A stretch of 64,000 nt of DNA, taken from positions 248,001 through 312,000 of the forward strand of contig NZ_VOGO01000004.1 in NCBI RefSeq assembly GCF_007923355.1, read 5' to 3'. Shown here one piece after another: positions 43,808 to 54,069 of the stretch; position 1 is the stretch's first letter, and each line of letters begins with the position of its first letter. The notes beneath the pieces are model-generated. The model saw only the letters and a program-made list of their open reading frames with translations, had not been told where the DNA came from and did no database searches. The position numbers and the translations under genes are program-made. The stretch is from Falsiphaeobacter marinintestinus (GTDB lineage Bacteria > Pseudomonadota > Alphaproteobacteria > Rhodobacterales > Rhodobacteraceae).

Positions 43808-44605
43808 TTAGGTTTTGATTTTGCGCAAAAGCACCGAGATGTTGTCGTCCACCGGCAAGGTCAGCTTGTTGACCAGTTGCGTGGTGAACCCCGCGCGGGC
43901 GGCGACATTCGTCAGGCTTTGCAGCGTGAAGTAGTTGACGTGATCGGGATAACGGAAACCGCACCATTTCGGCCCGATTACACGGCGATTGAGGGAGCTG
44001 TAGTTGGGCACGCGGATAAACACGCCCCCATCGTCTTTCAGTGCGCGATGCGCCCCTTTCAGGACCTTCATGACCTCGGCCTCGTGTTCGAGATACGAAA
44101 ACATGACGATGCCGTCGAACATCCCGGGATCGAAATCCCAGATCGTTTCGGCACCGGCCCCCTGAACGCACGCGCCACCGCGGGCCTTCATATGGGCATC
44201 CGCCCGAGCGTGCAGGGCTTTGGACAGTTCGATCCCGTAAGGGACCAGGGACGGGGCAAGACGGTCGCCCGTGCCACAGCCGATATCCAGCACCTTGCCG
44301 CCCGTACCGAACCATTTCACGAACCAGCGGTTCTGGTCGCGGAACATGTTCAGCCGGACCCGGACCTTGCGGGCAAGTGGGCTGAACACGGTCGAGCCTT
44401 TGGAAGAGTCTTGCTTGGTGAGATAGGTTTTTTCCCAGGCGAAGTCTTCTTCCAGGGCCTCATAGTCCGGCGGATTGCGCAGAAAGACGAAGCTACATGT
44501 GTCACAGTCCGCAACGCTCCACGGGTCAGGCGAATAGGCATTCACCTGCGTAGAGCCGGTTGCCTCGCACGCGGGGCAGTGGCGATATGCGGACTGATCC
44601 AGCAT
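43808..44605 (-). CDS. Class I SAM-dependent methyltransferase between sucC and sucD
   Basis: 265 residues. The N-terminus has a zinc-ribbon-like pair, CPAC (residues 10-13) and CDTC (about 34-37). It is followed by a methyltransferase domain with motif I VLDIGCGTGDRL and later motif FSYLEHEAEVMKVL. Such proteins are often found among polysaccharide or natural-product genes; the acceptor is unknown. It sits between sucC (9-bp gap) and sucD (15-bp gap), so it must be co-transcribed with a TCA enzyme. Confidence 0.8.
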   Translation of the reverse strand: MLDQSAYRHCPACEATGSTQVNAYSPDPWSVADCDTCSFVFLRNPPDYEALEEDFAWEKTYLTKQDSSKGSTVFSPLARKVRVRLNMFRDQNRWFVKWFGTGGKVLDIGCGTGDRLAPSLVPYGIELSKALHARADAHMKARGGACVQGAGAETIWDFDPGMFDGIVMFSYLEHEAEVMKVLKGAHRALKDDGGVFIRVPNYSSLNRRVIGPKWCGFRYPDHVNYFTLQSLTNVAARAGFTTQLVNKLTLPVDDNISVLLRKIKT

Positions 44606-44614
44606 GACGGTGTG

Positions 44615-45811
44615 TTAGCCCTTCACCGCTTTCACGATCTTTTCGGCGCCGTCGCTGAGGTTGTCAGCGGCGATCACGTCTAGGCCCGAGTTGTTGATGA
44701 TGTCTTTGCCGGCTTCCACGTTGGTGCCTTCAAGGCGCACAACCAGCGGAACCTTCAGGCCGACTTCTTTCACAGCCGCAACCACGCCTTCGGCGATGAC
44801 GTCGCAGCGCATGATGCCGCCGAAGATGTTGACCAGAATGCCTTTGACCTGCGGGTCCGAAGTGATGATCTTGAACGCTTCGGTCACTTTCTCTTTGGTG
44901 GCGCCGCCGCCAACGTCGAGGAAGTTTGCAGGCTCGGCACCGTACAGCTTGATGATGTCCATGGTTGCCATGGCGAGGCCCGCACCGTTCACCATGCAGC
45001 CGATTTCACCGTCCAGAGCGATATAGTTCAGGTCGTACTTGGACGCCTCAAGCTCTTTTGGGTCTTCTTCGGTGGTGTCGCGCAGCTCGGCGATGTCGGC
45101 GTGGCGGTAAACCGCGTTGCCGTCAAACCCGATCTTGGCATCAAGAACTTTCAGGTCGCCCGAGCCTTCGAGAACGATCAGGGGGTTGATCTCAAGCATT
45201 TCCATGTCTTTTTCGACAAAAGCCTTATAGAGATTGCCCATCAGCGCGACGCACTGTTTGACCTGAGCGCCCTTGAGACCCAGCGAAAACGCAATGCGGC
45301 GGCCGTGGTAAGGCATATAGCCGGTGGCCGGATCAACCGAGAAGGACAGGATTTTTTCGGGGGTCGACGCGGCGACCTCTTCGATGTCCATGCCGCCTTC
45401 GGTCGAGCAGACAAACGAAATGCGCGAGGTCTGACGATCAACCAGCAGCGCGAGGTACAGTTCGGATTCGATGTCCGAACCGTCTTCGATGTAGATGCGG
45501 TTGACCTGCTTGCCTGCCGGACCCGACTGGTGGGTCACAAGGGTGCGGCCCAGCATTTTCTTGGCTTCTTCGGCGGCTTCCTGAACTGACTTGGCAAGGC
45601 GCACACCGCCTTTTTCGCCAGCGTCGGCTTCTTTGAAAGAGCCCTTGCCGCGGCCACCGGCGTGGATCTGTGCCTTGACGACCCAAAGCGGCCCGTCAAG
45701 TTCACCAGCGGCGGTTTTTGCATCTTCTGCCTTGAGAACGACGCGCCCGTCGCTGACCGGCGCACCATATGTGCGAAGAAGTGCTTTTGCCTGGTATTCG
45801 TGGATGTTCAT
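44615..45811 (-). CDS. sucC: Succinyl-CoA synthetase beta subunit (ADP-forming type)
   Basis: 398 residues. ATP-grasp beginning [18 protein letters not shown], with GGRGKGSFK and [22 protein letters not shown] and [10 protein letters not shown] contain the CoA-proximal motifs. First gene of the long minus-strand TCA operon; a strong palindrome pair lies about 115-134 bp upstream. Confidence 0.97.
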   Translation of the reverse strand: MNIHEYQAKALLRTYGAPVSDGRVVLKAEDAKTAAGELDGPLWVVKAQIHAGGRGKGSFKEADAGEKGGVRLAKSVQEAAEEAKKMLGRTLVTHQSGPAGKQVNRIYIEDGSDIESELYLALLVDRQTSRISFVCSTEGGMDIEEVAASTPEKILSFSVDPATGYMPYHGRRIAFSLGLKGAQVKQCVALMGNLYKAFVEKDMEMLEINPLIVLEGSGDLKVLDAKIGFDGNAVYRHADIAELRDTTEEDPKELEASKYDLNYIALDGEIGCMVNGAGLAMATMDIIKLYGAEPANFLDVGGGATKEKVTEAFKIITSDPQVKGILVNIFGGIMRCDVIAEGVVAAVKEVGLKVPLVVRLEGTNVEAGKDIINNSGLDVIAADNLSDGAEKIVKAVKG

Positions 45812-45915
45812 TTCAAACTGTCCCGTCTAGCTGCGATTGGAGTCGGTATACGCAAGTAGACAAGGGGCGGGGAACGCTTTTTTGACGCAGGTGGGGGAAT
45901 AGTGCTGAAAATCTT

Positions 45916-45954
45916 ATTTTGTGATCACACGTTAAAAAAGTGTGATCACAAAAT
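45916..45954. promoter_or_regulatory. Paired TGTGATCACA operator upstream of sucC
   Basis: Two TGTGATCACA palindromes (45920-45929 and 45941-45950), with centres 21 bp apart, sit within a larger inverted repeat: 15-bp arms 45916-45930 and 45940-45954 are exact complements around a nine-base spacer. Centres are about 113 and 134 bp upstream of the sucC ATG. The same pair with the same 21-bp spacing precedes sdhC. A dimeric regulator binding two sites on one DNA face is implied. Confidence 0.72.
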
Positions 45955-46029
45955 TTCGGAGAATCGGGTTTGCAGGATCAAAAAAGAGAATCACCCTGTG
46001 GACAACTTTGGGTGCTGCAGTGCGGCGGA

Positions 46030-47001
46030 TCAGGCCTTTTGCGGTTTGGCCTGCCGAAGAAGATGCAGAGCGCCAAGCCCCAGAGCCAGCAAAATAACCC
46101 ATCCTAGCCCGGTCAGAGAAAACAGCATGATGCCGAACAGACCCGCAAGGGCAACGCCCCCGCGGTAATATCTTAGCTGCCGGCGGGTCTGGACATGATC
46201 CGGCACGTTCGCCCAGGCGATTGCCAGTAGTACTCCCAGCGCGGGCCATTGCACGAAAAACGGCAACCCGTTCAAAAGGTCGATCACGGCGAGAACGCCC
46301 AGAACGATGGCGGCCTTCTTTACCCGTGGGCTGAGGTTGACCCTGGCGTTGCGGGCGGCATCCTGCACCGCCTCCTGGCCATGGGTCAGATCAACGACAC
46401 TTTGGTTAACGGATTGCTCTGCAACATGGCGAGCGTGGCTGAGCGAGGCGGTCCAGCGGTCGTTCCGGGAGGCTTCGACTGGCTTCACGCGATAAACCGG
46501 GACGTCTTCGACCAGATTGCGCGGGCGTTTATCGCCAAGAAATTCGAACCCGATCGACAGTTTGGAATGCACGTGGTCATAGACCTGCTGTGACAACAGG
46601 ATACCACCTGGGTCAGCCATGGCTTCAAGACGCGAGGCCAGGTTGACACCGTCGCCCAGCAGATCCTGCCCATCAACAATGACATCGCCCAGGTGCAAGC
46701 CCATACGGAATTGCAGCGGTGTTGATGCCCCGTTCTGGACCTGAGGCAAATTGGTCAGTTCGCGCTGGATTTCGATGGCGCAGGTGACGGCCTCGACCAC
46801 GGAGGGGAATTCGGCGATAAGGCCATCGCCCGCCGTGTTTGCGATGCGTCCGTCATGCCGGTCGATGCCTGCGTCGATGATTTGCCGTGATCTGCGCAGC
46901 GCGGTAATGGTGGCAACTTCATCCTCGCCCATCAAACGGCTGTAATCGACCGCGTCCGCTGCGAGGATTGTCGTCAATTTGCGATGCACACCCGAAACCA
47001 T
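46030..47001 (-). CDS. Class III adenylate/guanylate cyclase with C-terminal membrane helices
   Basis: 323 residues from ATG 47001 (AGGCGG upstream). The N-terminal catalytic domain begins TTILAADAVDYSRL; metal-binding Asp16 and Asp59 (AGDG) are present, and the GDGVNLASRLEAMA segment carries the transition-state Asn and Arg. The C-terminal quarter has three to four hydrophobic helices, an unusual position for the membrane part. Likely makes cAMP. Divergent from the glycosyltransferase gene; its stop lies about 75 bp beyond the sucC operator. Confidence 0.85.
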   Translation of the reverse strand: MVSGVHRKLTTILAADAVDYSRLMGEDEVATITALRRSRQIIDAGIDRHDGRIANTAGDGLIAEFPSVVEAVTCAIEIQRELTNLPQVQNGASTPLQFRMGLHLGDVIVDGQDLLGDGVNLASRLEAMADPGGILLSQQVYDHVHSKLSIGFEFLGDKRPRNLVEDVPVYRVKPVEASRNDRWTASLSHARHVAEQSVNQSVVDLTHGQEAVQDAARNARVNLSPRVKKAAIVLGVLAVIDLLNGLPFFVQWPALGVLLAIAWANVPDHVQTRRQLRYYRGGVALAGLFGIMLFSLTGLGWVILLALGLGALHLLRQAKPQKA

Positions 47002-47203
47002 GGGACCGCCTGTATCTTTATGAAATAACTTACCCCAATCTACATAGGGGCAACGCGGCTTACCTGCCAGAACTGGCGGTCGAATAATGCGGGTTCTTTT
47101 GAAAAAGACGCATTGGGCGCCCTGTTTCGCGGTCACCATGGGTTTAGCCGGTTGAAGCGGGCGCTGTGTTGCGACAAGTTTACGGAAAGGGAGCCTTGGC
47201 ATC

Positions 47204-48241
47204 ATGTCGCCGAGCCGAAACAGCTGGACTGTCGTAAGCACGGTGTCTGAACCGCTGCCGCTGTTGCAGGCGTTTGTGGCGCATCACCTTGCCATGGGTG
47301 CGGATCAGGTCGTGTTGCATTTCGACACGGATGATCAGATTGCGATGCAGGCGCTTGGGTCCATTGAAGGATGCCGCGTCGAACCTCCTGTGGATCGAAA
47401 ATCTGGCAGGCGGACGCCGGTTCCGGTCAGGCAGGTTCTGAACGCCACACGCAGCTATGAACAGGCTGAGACAGAGTGGCTTTTGCATATTGATGCCGAC
47501 GAGTTTCTTGTGGCGCCCGATGATGTGCATGGGCAACTGGCGGACCTGCCAGAGACGGTGGTCGCAGCGGGTGTCACGCCGCTGGATCGGGTCTGGTTGC
47601 TGGAAACGCCGCCGACTGAGGTGTTTGACGGCCTGTTCCGAAGGTTGCCGTCGCCCGATCAGATGCAAGCGCTAGAGGATGTATACCGGGCGGATTTGCG
47701 CTATCTGGATGGCGGGTTTTCCGGAAACGGTGCCTTCAAAAGCTTTGTGCGGACCGGGTTGAATGTGAAACCCGGTGTGCATGGGCCGACGGGGCCCGAT
47801 GGGCAGGAACTGCCCGTTGTGAACTTAAGCTATCCGGCGGGGCTGCTGCACTTTGATGGGCTGACGCCGGCGCATTACCTTGCCAAGATGCAGCGCAAGA
47901 TTGCGCAGCAGCCGGGTTGGTTTACCTTCCCGGCACCGGGGCGGCGGGCTCAGCTGGAAGAAATCTGGCGGGCGGGTGCGGACACGGATCGATTGGACCG
48001 TCTGGTTGCCAGCTGCAAGATGATAGATGCGGAACAGGCGGATGCGCTGGATGCGATGGGGCTTTTGCGACGCGAGCCGTTTGACGTGCGCCCGGCGTTA
48101 GAGGCTGTGTTCGCTGGTCAGGACATAGATCTGTCGATCAAATCGTTTGATGCAGTGCCGTTGAAACAGCGCCACATCGGTCGGGTAAAGCAGGCGCTGT
48201 ACCGGCTGCGCAGCTGGTATCGTGTCACCCGAGGCTTTTGA
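47204..48241 (+). CDS. Glycosyltransferase family 2-type protein
   Basis: 345 residues. The N-terminal GT-A-like domain has VVSTVSEPLPLLQAFVAHHLA and the metal-binding DAD at 97-99 (HIDADEFLVA). The pattern fits the PF13704-type transferases often found with polysaccharide genes. AAGGGAG lies ten bases before ATG 47204. Acceptor and donor are unknown. Confidence 0.78.
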   Translation: MSPSRNSWTVVSTVSEPLPLLQAFVAHHLAMGADQVVLHFDTDDQIAMQALGSIEGCRVEPPVDRKSGRRTPVPVRQVLNATRSYEQAETEWLLHIDADEFLVAPDDVHGQLADLPETVVAAGVTPLDRVWLLETPPTEVFDGLFRRLPSPDQMQALEDVYRADLRYLDGGFSGNGAFKSFVRTGLNVKPGVHGPTGPDGQELPVVNLSYPAGLLHFDGLTPAHYLAKMQRKIAQQPGWFTFPAPGRRAQLEEIWRAGADTDRLDRLVASCKMIDAEQADALDAMGLLRREPFDVRPALEAVFAGQDIDLSIKSFDAVPLKQRHIGRVKQALYRLRSWYRVTRGF

Positions 48242-48246
48242 AAACG

Positions 48247-48275
48247 AAAAAGGCCGGGCGTAAAAACGCCCGGCC
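48247..48275 (-). terminator. Rho-independent terminator of mdh
   Basis: Nine-base stem GGCCGGGCG and CGCCCGGCC around a TAAAAA/TTTTTA loop, followed on the minus strand by a T run (A run on plus 48247-48251). Twenty bases after the mdh stop; it may also serve the convergent glycosyltransferase. Confidence 0.88.
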
Positions 48276-48294
48276 CTGAATCTCTGCCAGCGAT

Positions 48295-49323
<1,029 letters not shown>

Positions 49324-49416
49324 TTATGCGCCGCACTGCAGCGCACCGTCGCAGGTTGGCGCATACCGGAAGTGCCGATAAAGTCTGTGGAATACGAGAA
49401 TTTTCGGAGGCGCATC

Positions 49417-50172
49417 GTGCCGATATCGGACCCGGGTTTTTACCTGATCGCTGTGCCTGCCGTCATATTTCTTGGGGTTTCCAAGGGCGGTTTTGGATCA
49501 GGGGCCGATTTTGTGTCGATGGCGATTCTGGCGCTGGTTCTGCCACCCGGGCAGGCGTTGGGTCTGCTGATACCGTTACTGCTGCTGATGGATCTGGCCA
49601 ACCTGCGCGCCTATTGGGGCAAATGGGATTCGCGCATTGTGCGGGTGTTGCTGGTTGGCGCTGTCCCCGGCGTGGCGTTGGGCGTGCTGGTGTACCGGAT
49701 CGTGGACGATGATGCGGTGCGGGTGCTGATCGGAGCAATTGCGGTTTTGTTCGTGCTGTGGCGTGTGGCGCTGGAGTCTGGCTGGATCAGGCCGCCGCGG
49801 GCGGCCTTGCCGGAGGGTGTCGGTGTGGTCGCGGGTTTGGTCTCGGGATTTGCCAGTTTCATCAGCCATGGCGGGGGACCGGCGGCGACGGCCTATCTGT
49901 TTTCGCTGCGGCTGGAGAAAACCACGTTTCAGGCCACGACCGTTCTGGCGTTCTGGGTGGTCAATATCCTGAAACTCGCGGGCTATGTGTATCTGGGGCT
50001 GATGTCGGTCGACCTGCTTGTGACCGACCTGATTCTCATGCCTTTTGCTCTGTTCGGGATCTGGCTGGGCATCAAGGCGCATCGTCTTTTGCCGGACGTC
50101 GTATTTTTCCGGGTGGCTTATGTGCTGTTGCTGATTGCCGGGGGGAAACTGATTTGGGACGGAATGACATGA
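49417..50172 (+). CDS. TauE/SafE-family sulfite/anion permease
   Basis: 251-residue membrane protein with about eight helices and TauE/SafE features (VSKGGFGSGADF, VSGFASFISHGGGPAATAY). Probably an exporter or importer of sulfite, sulfoacetate or related anions, or of an unassigned substrate. GTG 49417 is chosen because of CGGAGG six bases upstream. It overlaps the GNAT gene. Confidence 0.85.
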   Translation: MPISDPGFYLIAVPAVIFLGVSKGGFGSGADFVSMAILALVLPPGQALGLLIPLLLLMDLANLRAYWGKWDSRIVRVLLVGAVPGVALGVLVYRIVDDDAVRVLIGAIAVLFVLWRVALESGWIRPPRAALPEGVGVVAGLVSGFASFISHGGGPAATAYLFSLRLEKTTFQATTVLAFWVVNILKLAGYVYLGLMSVDLLVTDLILMPFALFGIWLGIKAHRLLPDVVFFRVAYVLLLIAGGKLIWDGMT

Positions 50173-50633
50173 CTGACGTGACACTGCGGCCCGCCGACTT
50201 GGCGGATTTTGAGGCTTTGCAACGGTTGTACAAGGATCTGGTCGGCACGATCGAGGTGCCCGATGGCGACGCCGGGCGGGCGCGGATGGCCCAGGTGCTG
50301 GACCATCCCGGAACAACCGTCTTTGTGGCCGATCTGCTGGGGCAGCCTGTGTCGATGGCCACCCTGCATGTGTTGCCGAACATGACGTTTGGCGGGCGGC
50401 CTTATGCGCTGGTGGAAAACGTGGTGACTTTGCGCGCCCATCACGGTCTTGGTCTGGGCCGCAGAGTGATGGAGCACCTGGCGGAAGCGGCCTGGGCGGC
50501 GGGCGCCTACAAGATCATGCTGCTGACAGGCAAAGATCTGGGCGCGCGCGGGTTTTATGAAAAGCTTGGCTATACGGCGGATGAGAAGTTCGGCATGACC
50601 CTGCGCCGCGCGCCGAAACGCCAGCCGCTTTAG
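50169..50633 (+). CDS. GNAT-family N-acetyltransferase
   Basis: 154 residues with the acetyl-CoA binding loop HHGLGLGRRVMEHL and the later FYEKLGYTADEKFGM typical of GNAT folds. Substrate unknown. ATG 50169 overlaps the TauE stop; the end overlaps the convergent exported protein by four bases. Confidence 0.87.
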   Translation: MTDVTLRPADLADFEALQRLYKDLVGTIEVPDGDAGRARMAQVLDHPGTTVFVADLLGQPVSMATLHVLPNMTFGGRPYALVENVVTLRAHHGLGLGRRVMEHLAEAAWAAGAYKIMLLTGKDLGARGFYEKLGYTADEKFGMTLRRAPKRQPL

Positions 50634-50947
50634 GTGTCGTTGCCTTTGGCGGGCAAAGCTTCGGCCACCGTTTCGAAAGATTGACCGGACGCGACCATAC
50701 ATGTTGTCCCGTTGGGCATGGTGGCAATGATCGTCCAACTGCCGGTATCGCCCGAGGCGAAGACCTCGATCACAGTGCCCTGGGCGGCCAGCCCGATGCT
50801 TTGGCGGGTTTCACCGTACCCTTCGGCCAGACGGTCCAGCACAAAGTCGCGCGGCGCGCAGTTGCGGTTGTCCCGTGCCGATACACTTTGCGCGGCCAGG
50901 GCCATGATCCCCAGCCCGAATGTCATTTTGAATATGGTATTCATCAT
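50630..50947 (-). CDS. Small exported protein
   Basis: 105 residues with a signal peptide (about 1-25, ending VSA) and a compact mature domain (CAPRDFVLDRL, YGETRQSIGLA, GSWTIIATMPNGTTCMVASGQ) that suggests an SH3-like beta fold with a Cys pair. I know similar unnamed proteins in Rhodobacterales, but no function. Start ATG 50947 or 50944. Confidence 0.65.
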   Translation of the reverse strand: MMNTIFKMTFGLGIMALAAQSVSARDNRNCAPRDFVLDRLAEGYGETRQSIGLAAQGTVIEVFASGDTGSWTIIATMPNGTTCMVASGQSFETVAEALPAKGNDT

Positions 50948-51254
50948 TTTATCGCCCCCGATGGCAGTGGGCGTGCCGGTATCGTCATCGCACAGGCTCC
51001 CCTGCGGATGCGTGACAGCGCCCGATTGAACAGTTGCGCCGGACCAGTTGCGTGCCCGCTAAAGGCCCCCCGACCCCGAGATCCGGCAGGGGAAACTTTG
51101 CGCTTCAAAGGCTGAAAACGGGTTAACGGAGCGATCTGCGGCCGTTGCGCGCCAGATCCGTCGAGGCAAGTTGCTGCAATGCGGCGATTCGCTCTTGAAC
51201 TTTCCGTGCAAAAATGCCCCTTTCCGCGCAACTTTATGACCCAAGGAGAGATTC
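50948..51254. other. 307-bp gap upstream of mcl2
   Basis: No gene recognised. It holds the promoters of the small exported protein (leftward) and of mcl2 (rightward), with an AAGGAGAG ribosome binding site near 51242. A near match to the PhaR form, CTGC-AAT-GCGG, lies at about 51171-51181. I see no hairpin with a T-tract. Confidence 0.5.
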
Positions 51255-52109
51255 ATGGATCCCCGTTCGCGCCCTTACCGTTCCGTTCTATATATTCCCG
51301 GCTCAAAGCCCCGTGCTTTGGACAAGGCCCGTGGCCTGCCCGTGGATGCCATCATCTTCGATCTGGAAGATGCGGTATCGGCGGATGAAAAGGACAACGC
51401 CCGCGACACGCTGAAGGCGGCGCTGGCCGAGGGCGGATATGGCTCGCGCGTCAAGATCGTGCGCATCAACGGGTTGGATACACCGTGGGGCAAGGCCGAC
51501 GCAGAGGCTGTCAAGGATATGGACGCCGATGTGGTGTTGCTGCCCAAGGTGAACAGCGCGGCAGATGTCGATGCACTGGCCGCGATCACGGGTGATTTGC
51601 CGGTCTGGGCGATGATGGAAACGCCGCGCGGCATGCTGAACGCCGCCGAGATCGCCGCGCACCCGCTTCTGACAGGTATGGTGATGGGAACTAATGACCT
51701 CGCCAAGGAATTGCAGACCCGCTATCGCGCGGATCGTTTGCCGATGATGGCCGGTCTGGGGCTGTGCCTGCTGGCCGCCAAAGCCGAAGGCCTGATCATC
51801 GTTGATGGTGTTTATAACGCCTTCAAGGATGACGAGGGGCTGAAGGTCGAATGCGATCAGGGGCGTGATATGGGCTTTGACGGCAAGACGCTGATCCATC
51901 CGGCACAGGTCGATGTGACGAACGCAGCCTTTGCCCCGTCCGAGGCCGAGATCGATCTGGCCCGCCGTCAGATCACCGCATTTGAAGAGGTCGAAGCCAG
52001 CGGGCAGGGCGTTGCCGTGGTCGAAGGCAAGATTGTCGAGAACCTTCATGTTGTCACTGCACGTGAGATTCTGGCAAAAGCAGAAGCAATCATCGCCCTG
52101 CAATCCTGA
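51255..52109 (+). CDS. mcl2: (3S)-malyl-CoA thioesterase, CitE-like
   Basis: 284 residues of the HpcH/HpaI and citrate lyase beta superfamily: FDLEDAV metal-binding acid, ETPRGMLNA and GTNDLAKEL. In the ethylmalonyl-CoA pathway, Mcl1 cleaves beta-methylmalyl-CoA and makes malyl-CoA, and Mcl2 hydrolyses (S)-malyl-CoA to malate. The length (284, shorter than Mcl1) and location upstream of mch match Rhodobacter sphaeroides mcl2. A role as Mcl1 or another CitE-like lyase is not fully excluded. Confidence 0.85.
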   Translation: MDPRSRPYRSVLYIPGSKPRALDKARGLPVDAIIFDLEDAVSADEKDNARDTLKAALAEGGYGSRVKIVRINGLDTPWGKADAEAVKDMDADVVLLPKVNSAADVDALAAITGDLPVWAMMETPRGMLNAAEIAAHPLLTGMVMGTNDLAKELQTRYRADRLPMMAGLGLCLLAAKAEGLIIVDGVYNAFKDDEGLKVECDQGRDMGFDGKTLIHPAQVDVTNAAFAPSEAEIDLARRQITAFEEVEASGQGVAVVEGKIVENLHVVTAREILAKAEAIIALQS

Positions 52110-52155
52110 AATCGGGAATCGCCGGGGTCTTTTCCAGCAAGCGGAGTAGCAAGCA

Positions 52156-52707
52156 ATGGGCTTTGTTCTTTTGATCCTCGGCGTGGCCCTTTGGTGGGCC
52201 GCACATCTGTTCAAACGGGTCATGCCCGATGCACGGGCCCAAATGGGCGATCGTGGCAAGGGGTTGGTGGCGTTGGCGATCGCCGCGTCGATCCTGTTGA
52301 TGATCTTTGGCTATAGTATGGCGGATGGTGCGTTCTTCTGGGGGCGCAGCCCGGCAATGGTGGGTATTAACAACCTGCTGATGGTTTTCGCGCTGTACTT
52401 TACCAGCCCCGGCCCGTCAAAAGGCGCGTTGTTCTATAAGATGCGCCACCCGATGTTAACCGGTTTCCTGATCTGGACTGTGGCGCACCTGCTGGTGAAC
52501 GGCGATGTGCCGTCCTTTATCCTGTTCGGCGGTCTGGGTGTCTGGGCCGTGGTCGAGATGTCGGTGATCAACAAGGCCGAGCCGGATTGGACCCCACCTG
52601 AAAAAGGCGAGATCAAGAAAGACGCGATCTTCGTTGCGGCCTCGGTCGTTCTGCTGGTGGTGATTGGCTATATCCACACCTGGCTGGGGGCACCGGCGTT
52701 CGGATGA
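52156..52707 (+). CDS. NnrU-family membrane protein
   Basis: 183 residues, five hydrophobic helices, NnrU-like motifs WWAAHLFKRV, MRHPMLTGFLIWTVAHLL and GGLGVWAVVEM. NnrU-family proteins are linked to nitric oxide reduction or isoprenoid membrane methyltransferase-like folds; in Rhodobacteraceae this copy accompanies mcl2 and mch, so the role may be unrelated to NO. Overlaps the DUF1737 gene by four bases. Confidence 0.8.
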   Translation: MGFVLLILGVALWWAAHLFKRVMPDARAQMGDRGKGLVALAIAASILLMIFGYSMADGAFFWGRSPAMVGINNLLMVFALYFTSPGPSKGALFYKMRHPMLTGFLIWTVAHLLVNGDVPSFILFGGLGVWAVVEMSVINKAEPDWTPPEKGEIKKDAIFVAASVVLLVVIGYIHTWLGAPAFG

Positions 52708-52910
52708 CTGTGATTTATCGCCTGCTGACCGAAGACGATACCTCGGCCTTTTGTCACAAGGTCAGCGATGCGCTGGCCAAGGGGTGGGTCCTTCACGGCC
52801 CGCCGACCTATGCGTTTGACGCGGCGCGCGGCGTGATGCGCTGCGGGCAGGCGGTCACGAAAGAGATTAGTGCTGCTTACACAGCAGACATGAAATTAGG
52901 AGAGCAGTAG
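52704..52910 (+). CDS. DUF1737 protein
   Basis: 68 residues with ITEDDTSAFCHKVSDALAKGW, in the form LLTEDDTSAFCHKVSDA, and GWVLHGPPTY, typical of DUF1737. Function unknown. Its stop directly abuts the ATG of mch, so it is tightly coupled to the ethylmalonyl-CoA pathway gene. Confidence 0.82.
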   Translation: MTVIYRLLTEDDTSAFCHKVSDALAKGWVLHGPPTYAFDAARGVMRCGQAVTKEISAAYTADMKLGEQ

Positions 52911-53954
52911 ATGGCCCCTCAAACCCAGGCCAAGACCAATCCGGGTCGGTTTTTCGAAGATTACGCTGTGGGCGATGTGCTGAAACATGCCGTGCCGCGC
53001 ACCGTGTCCGGGGGTGAACGTGCGCTGTATCATGCGGTGTATCCGGCGCGTCATGCGCTGTATTCATCCGATACGTTCGCGCAGGCGAGTGGATTGCCTG
53101 CCAGCCCGATTGATGATCTTGCGGCGTTCCACGTTGTGTTTGGCAAGACGGTTCCGGATGTATCTTTGAACGCTGTGGCCAACTTGGGGTATGCTGAAGG
53201 GCGCTGGCTGAAACCGGTGTATCCGGGCGATACGTTGCGCTCGGAATCCGAAGTGATCGGGTTGAAGCAAAACTCGAACGGCAAAACAGGTGTGGTCTAT
53301 GTGCGCACCTATGGTCTGAACCAGAACGACGAAGTCGTGATGGAATACTGCCGCTGGGTGATGGTACGCAAAGCGAACCTGGAAGCCCCGGCACCTGAAA
53401 CCGTGATCCCGGATCTTGCCAAGGTGTTGCCTGCTGGCGAACTGGTGGTTCCCGATGGATTGGATTTCACGAATTACGATTTCGATCTGGCTGGCGAACC
53501 GCATCGTTGGGGCGACTACGAGATTGGGGAAACCATCGATCACGTCGATGGCGTCACCGTTGAAGAGGCCGAGCACATGATCGCCACGCGCCTGTGGCAG
53601 AACACGGCCAAGGTGCATTTTGACCTGACTTTCCGTCCTGAGGGGCGACTGATTTATGGTGGCCACGTGATCTCGATGGCGCGGGCGTTGTCGTTTAACG
53701 GTCTGGCCAATGCGCAAATGATTGTCGGCCTGAATGGCGGCGCGCACGCCAATCCGTGTTTTGCCGGGCAGACCATCAAAGCGTGGTCCGAGGTGCTGGA
53801 CAAGGCCGATACCAGCGCGCCGGGTGTCGGAGCAATCCGGCTGCGACTGGTGGCAACCAAAGGCGGGGCTCCGTTTGAGCTGAAAGGCGAGAATGGCAAA
53901 TACCTGCCCGATGTGTTGCTGGATCTGGATTACTGGGCCTTGATGCCCAAGTGA
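52911..53954 (+). CDS. mch: Mesaconyl-CoA hydratase
   Basis: 347 residues, a double hotdog-fold MaoC-like hydratase matching Rhodobacter Mch, which adds water to mesaconyl-C1-CoA to give beta-methylmalyl-CoA. Features: YAVGDVLKHAVPRTVSGGERALYH near the N-terminus (given in part as AVPRTVSGGERALYH), HVVFGKTVPDVSLNAVANLGYA (in part), HVDGVTVEEAEHM and YGGHVISMARALSFNGLANA (in part). Fourth gene of the mcl2-nnrU-DUF1737-mch unit. Confidence 0.93.
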   Translation: MAPQTQAKTNPGRFFEDYAVGDVLKHAVPRTVSGGERALYHAVYPARHALYSSDTFAQASGLPASPIDDLAAFHVVFGKTVPDVSLNAVANLGYAEGRWLKPVYPGDTLRSESEVIGLKQNSNGKTGVVYVRTYGLNQNDEVVMEYCRWVMVRKANLEAPAPETVIPDLAKVLPAGELVVPDGLDFTNYDFDLAGEPHRWGDYEIGETIDHVDGVTVEEAEHMIATRLWQNTAKVHFDLTFRPEGRLIYGGHVISMARALSFNGLANAQMIVGLNGGAHANPCFAGQTIKAWSEVLDKADTSAPGVGAIRLRLVATKGGAPFELKGENGKYLPDVLLDLDYWALMPK

Positions 53955-54069
53955 TCTTCCCGGGCTGGGCCGTTTAACTGGTCCGCTCGCGGGCGGGGAC
54001 ACCAAGGGTGTCCGATGATCTGTCGGCAATGTGATCGGTTCCCCGTGCCGGATTTGCTACGGTTCGGGG

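Noticed and set aside
42881-44683. 600-codon plus-strand frame opposite sucD and the methyltransferase
   Set aside because: Spans two real genes and their gap; no domain and no plausible ribosome binding site.
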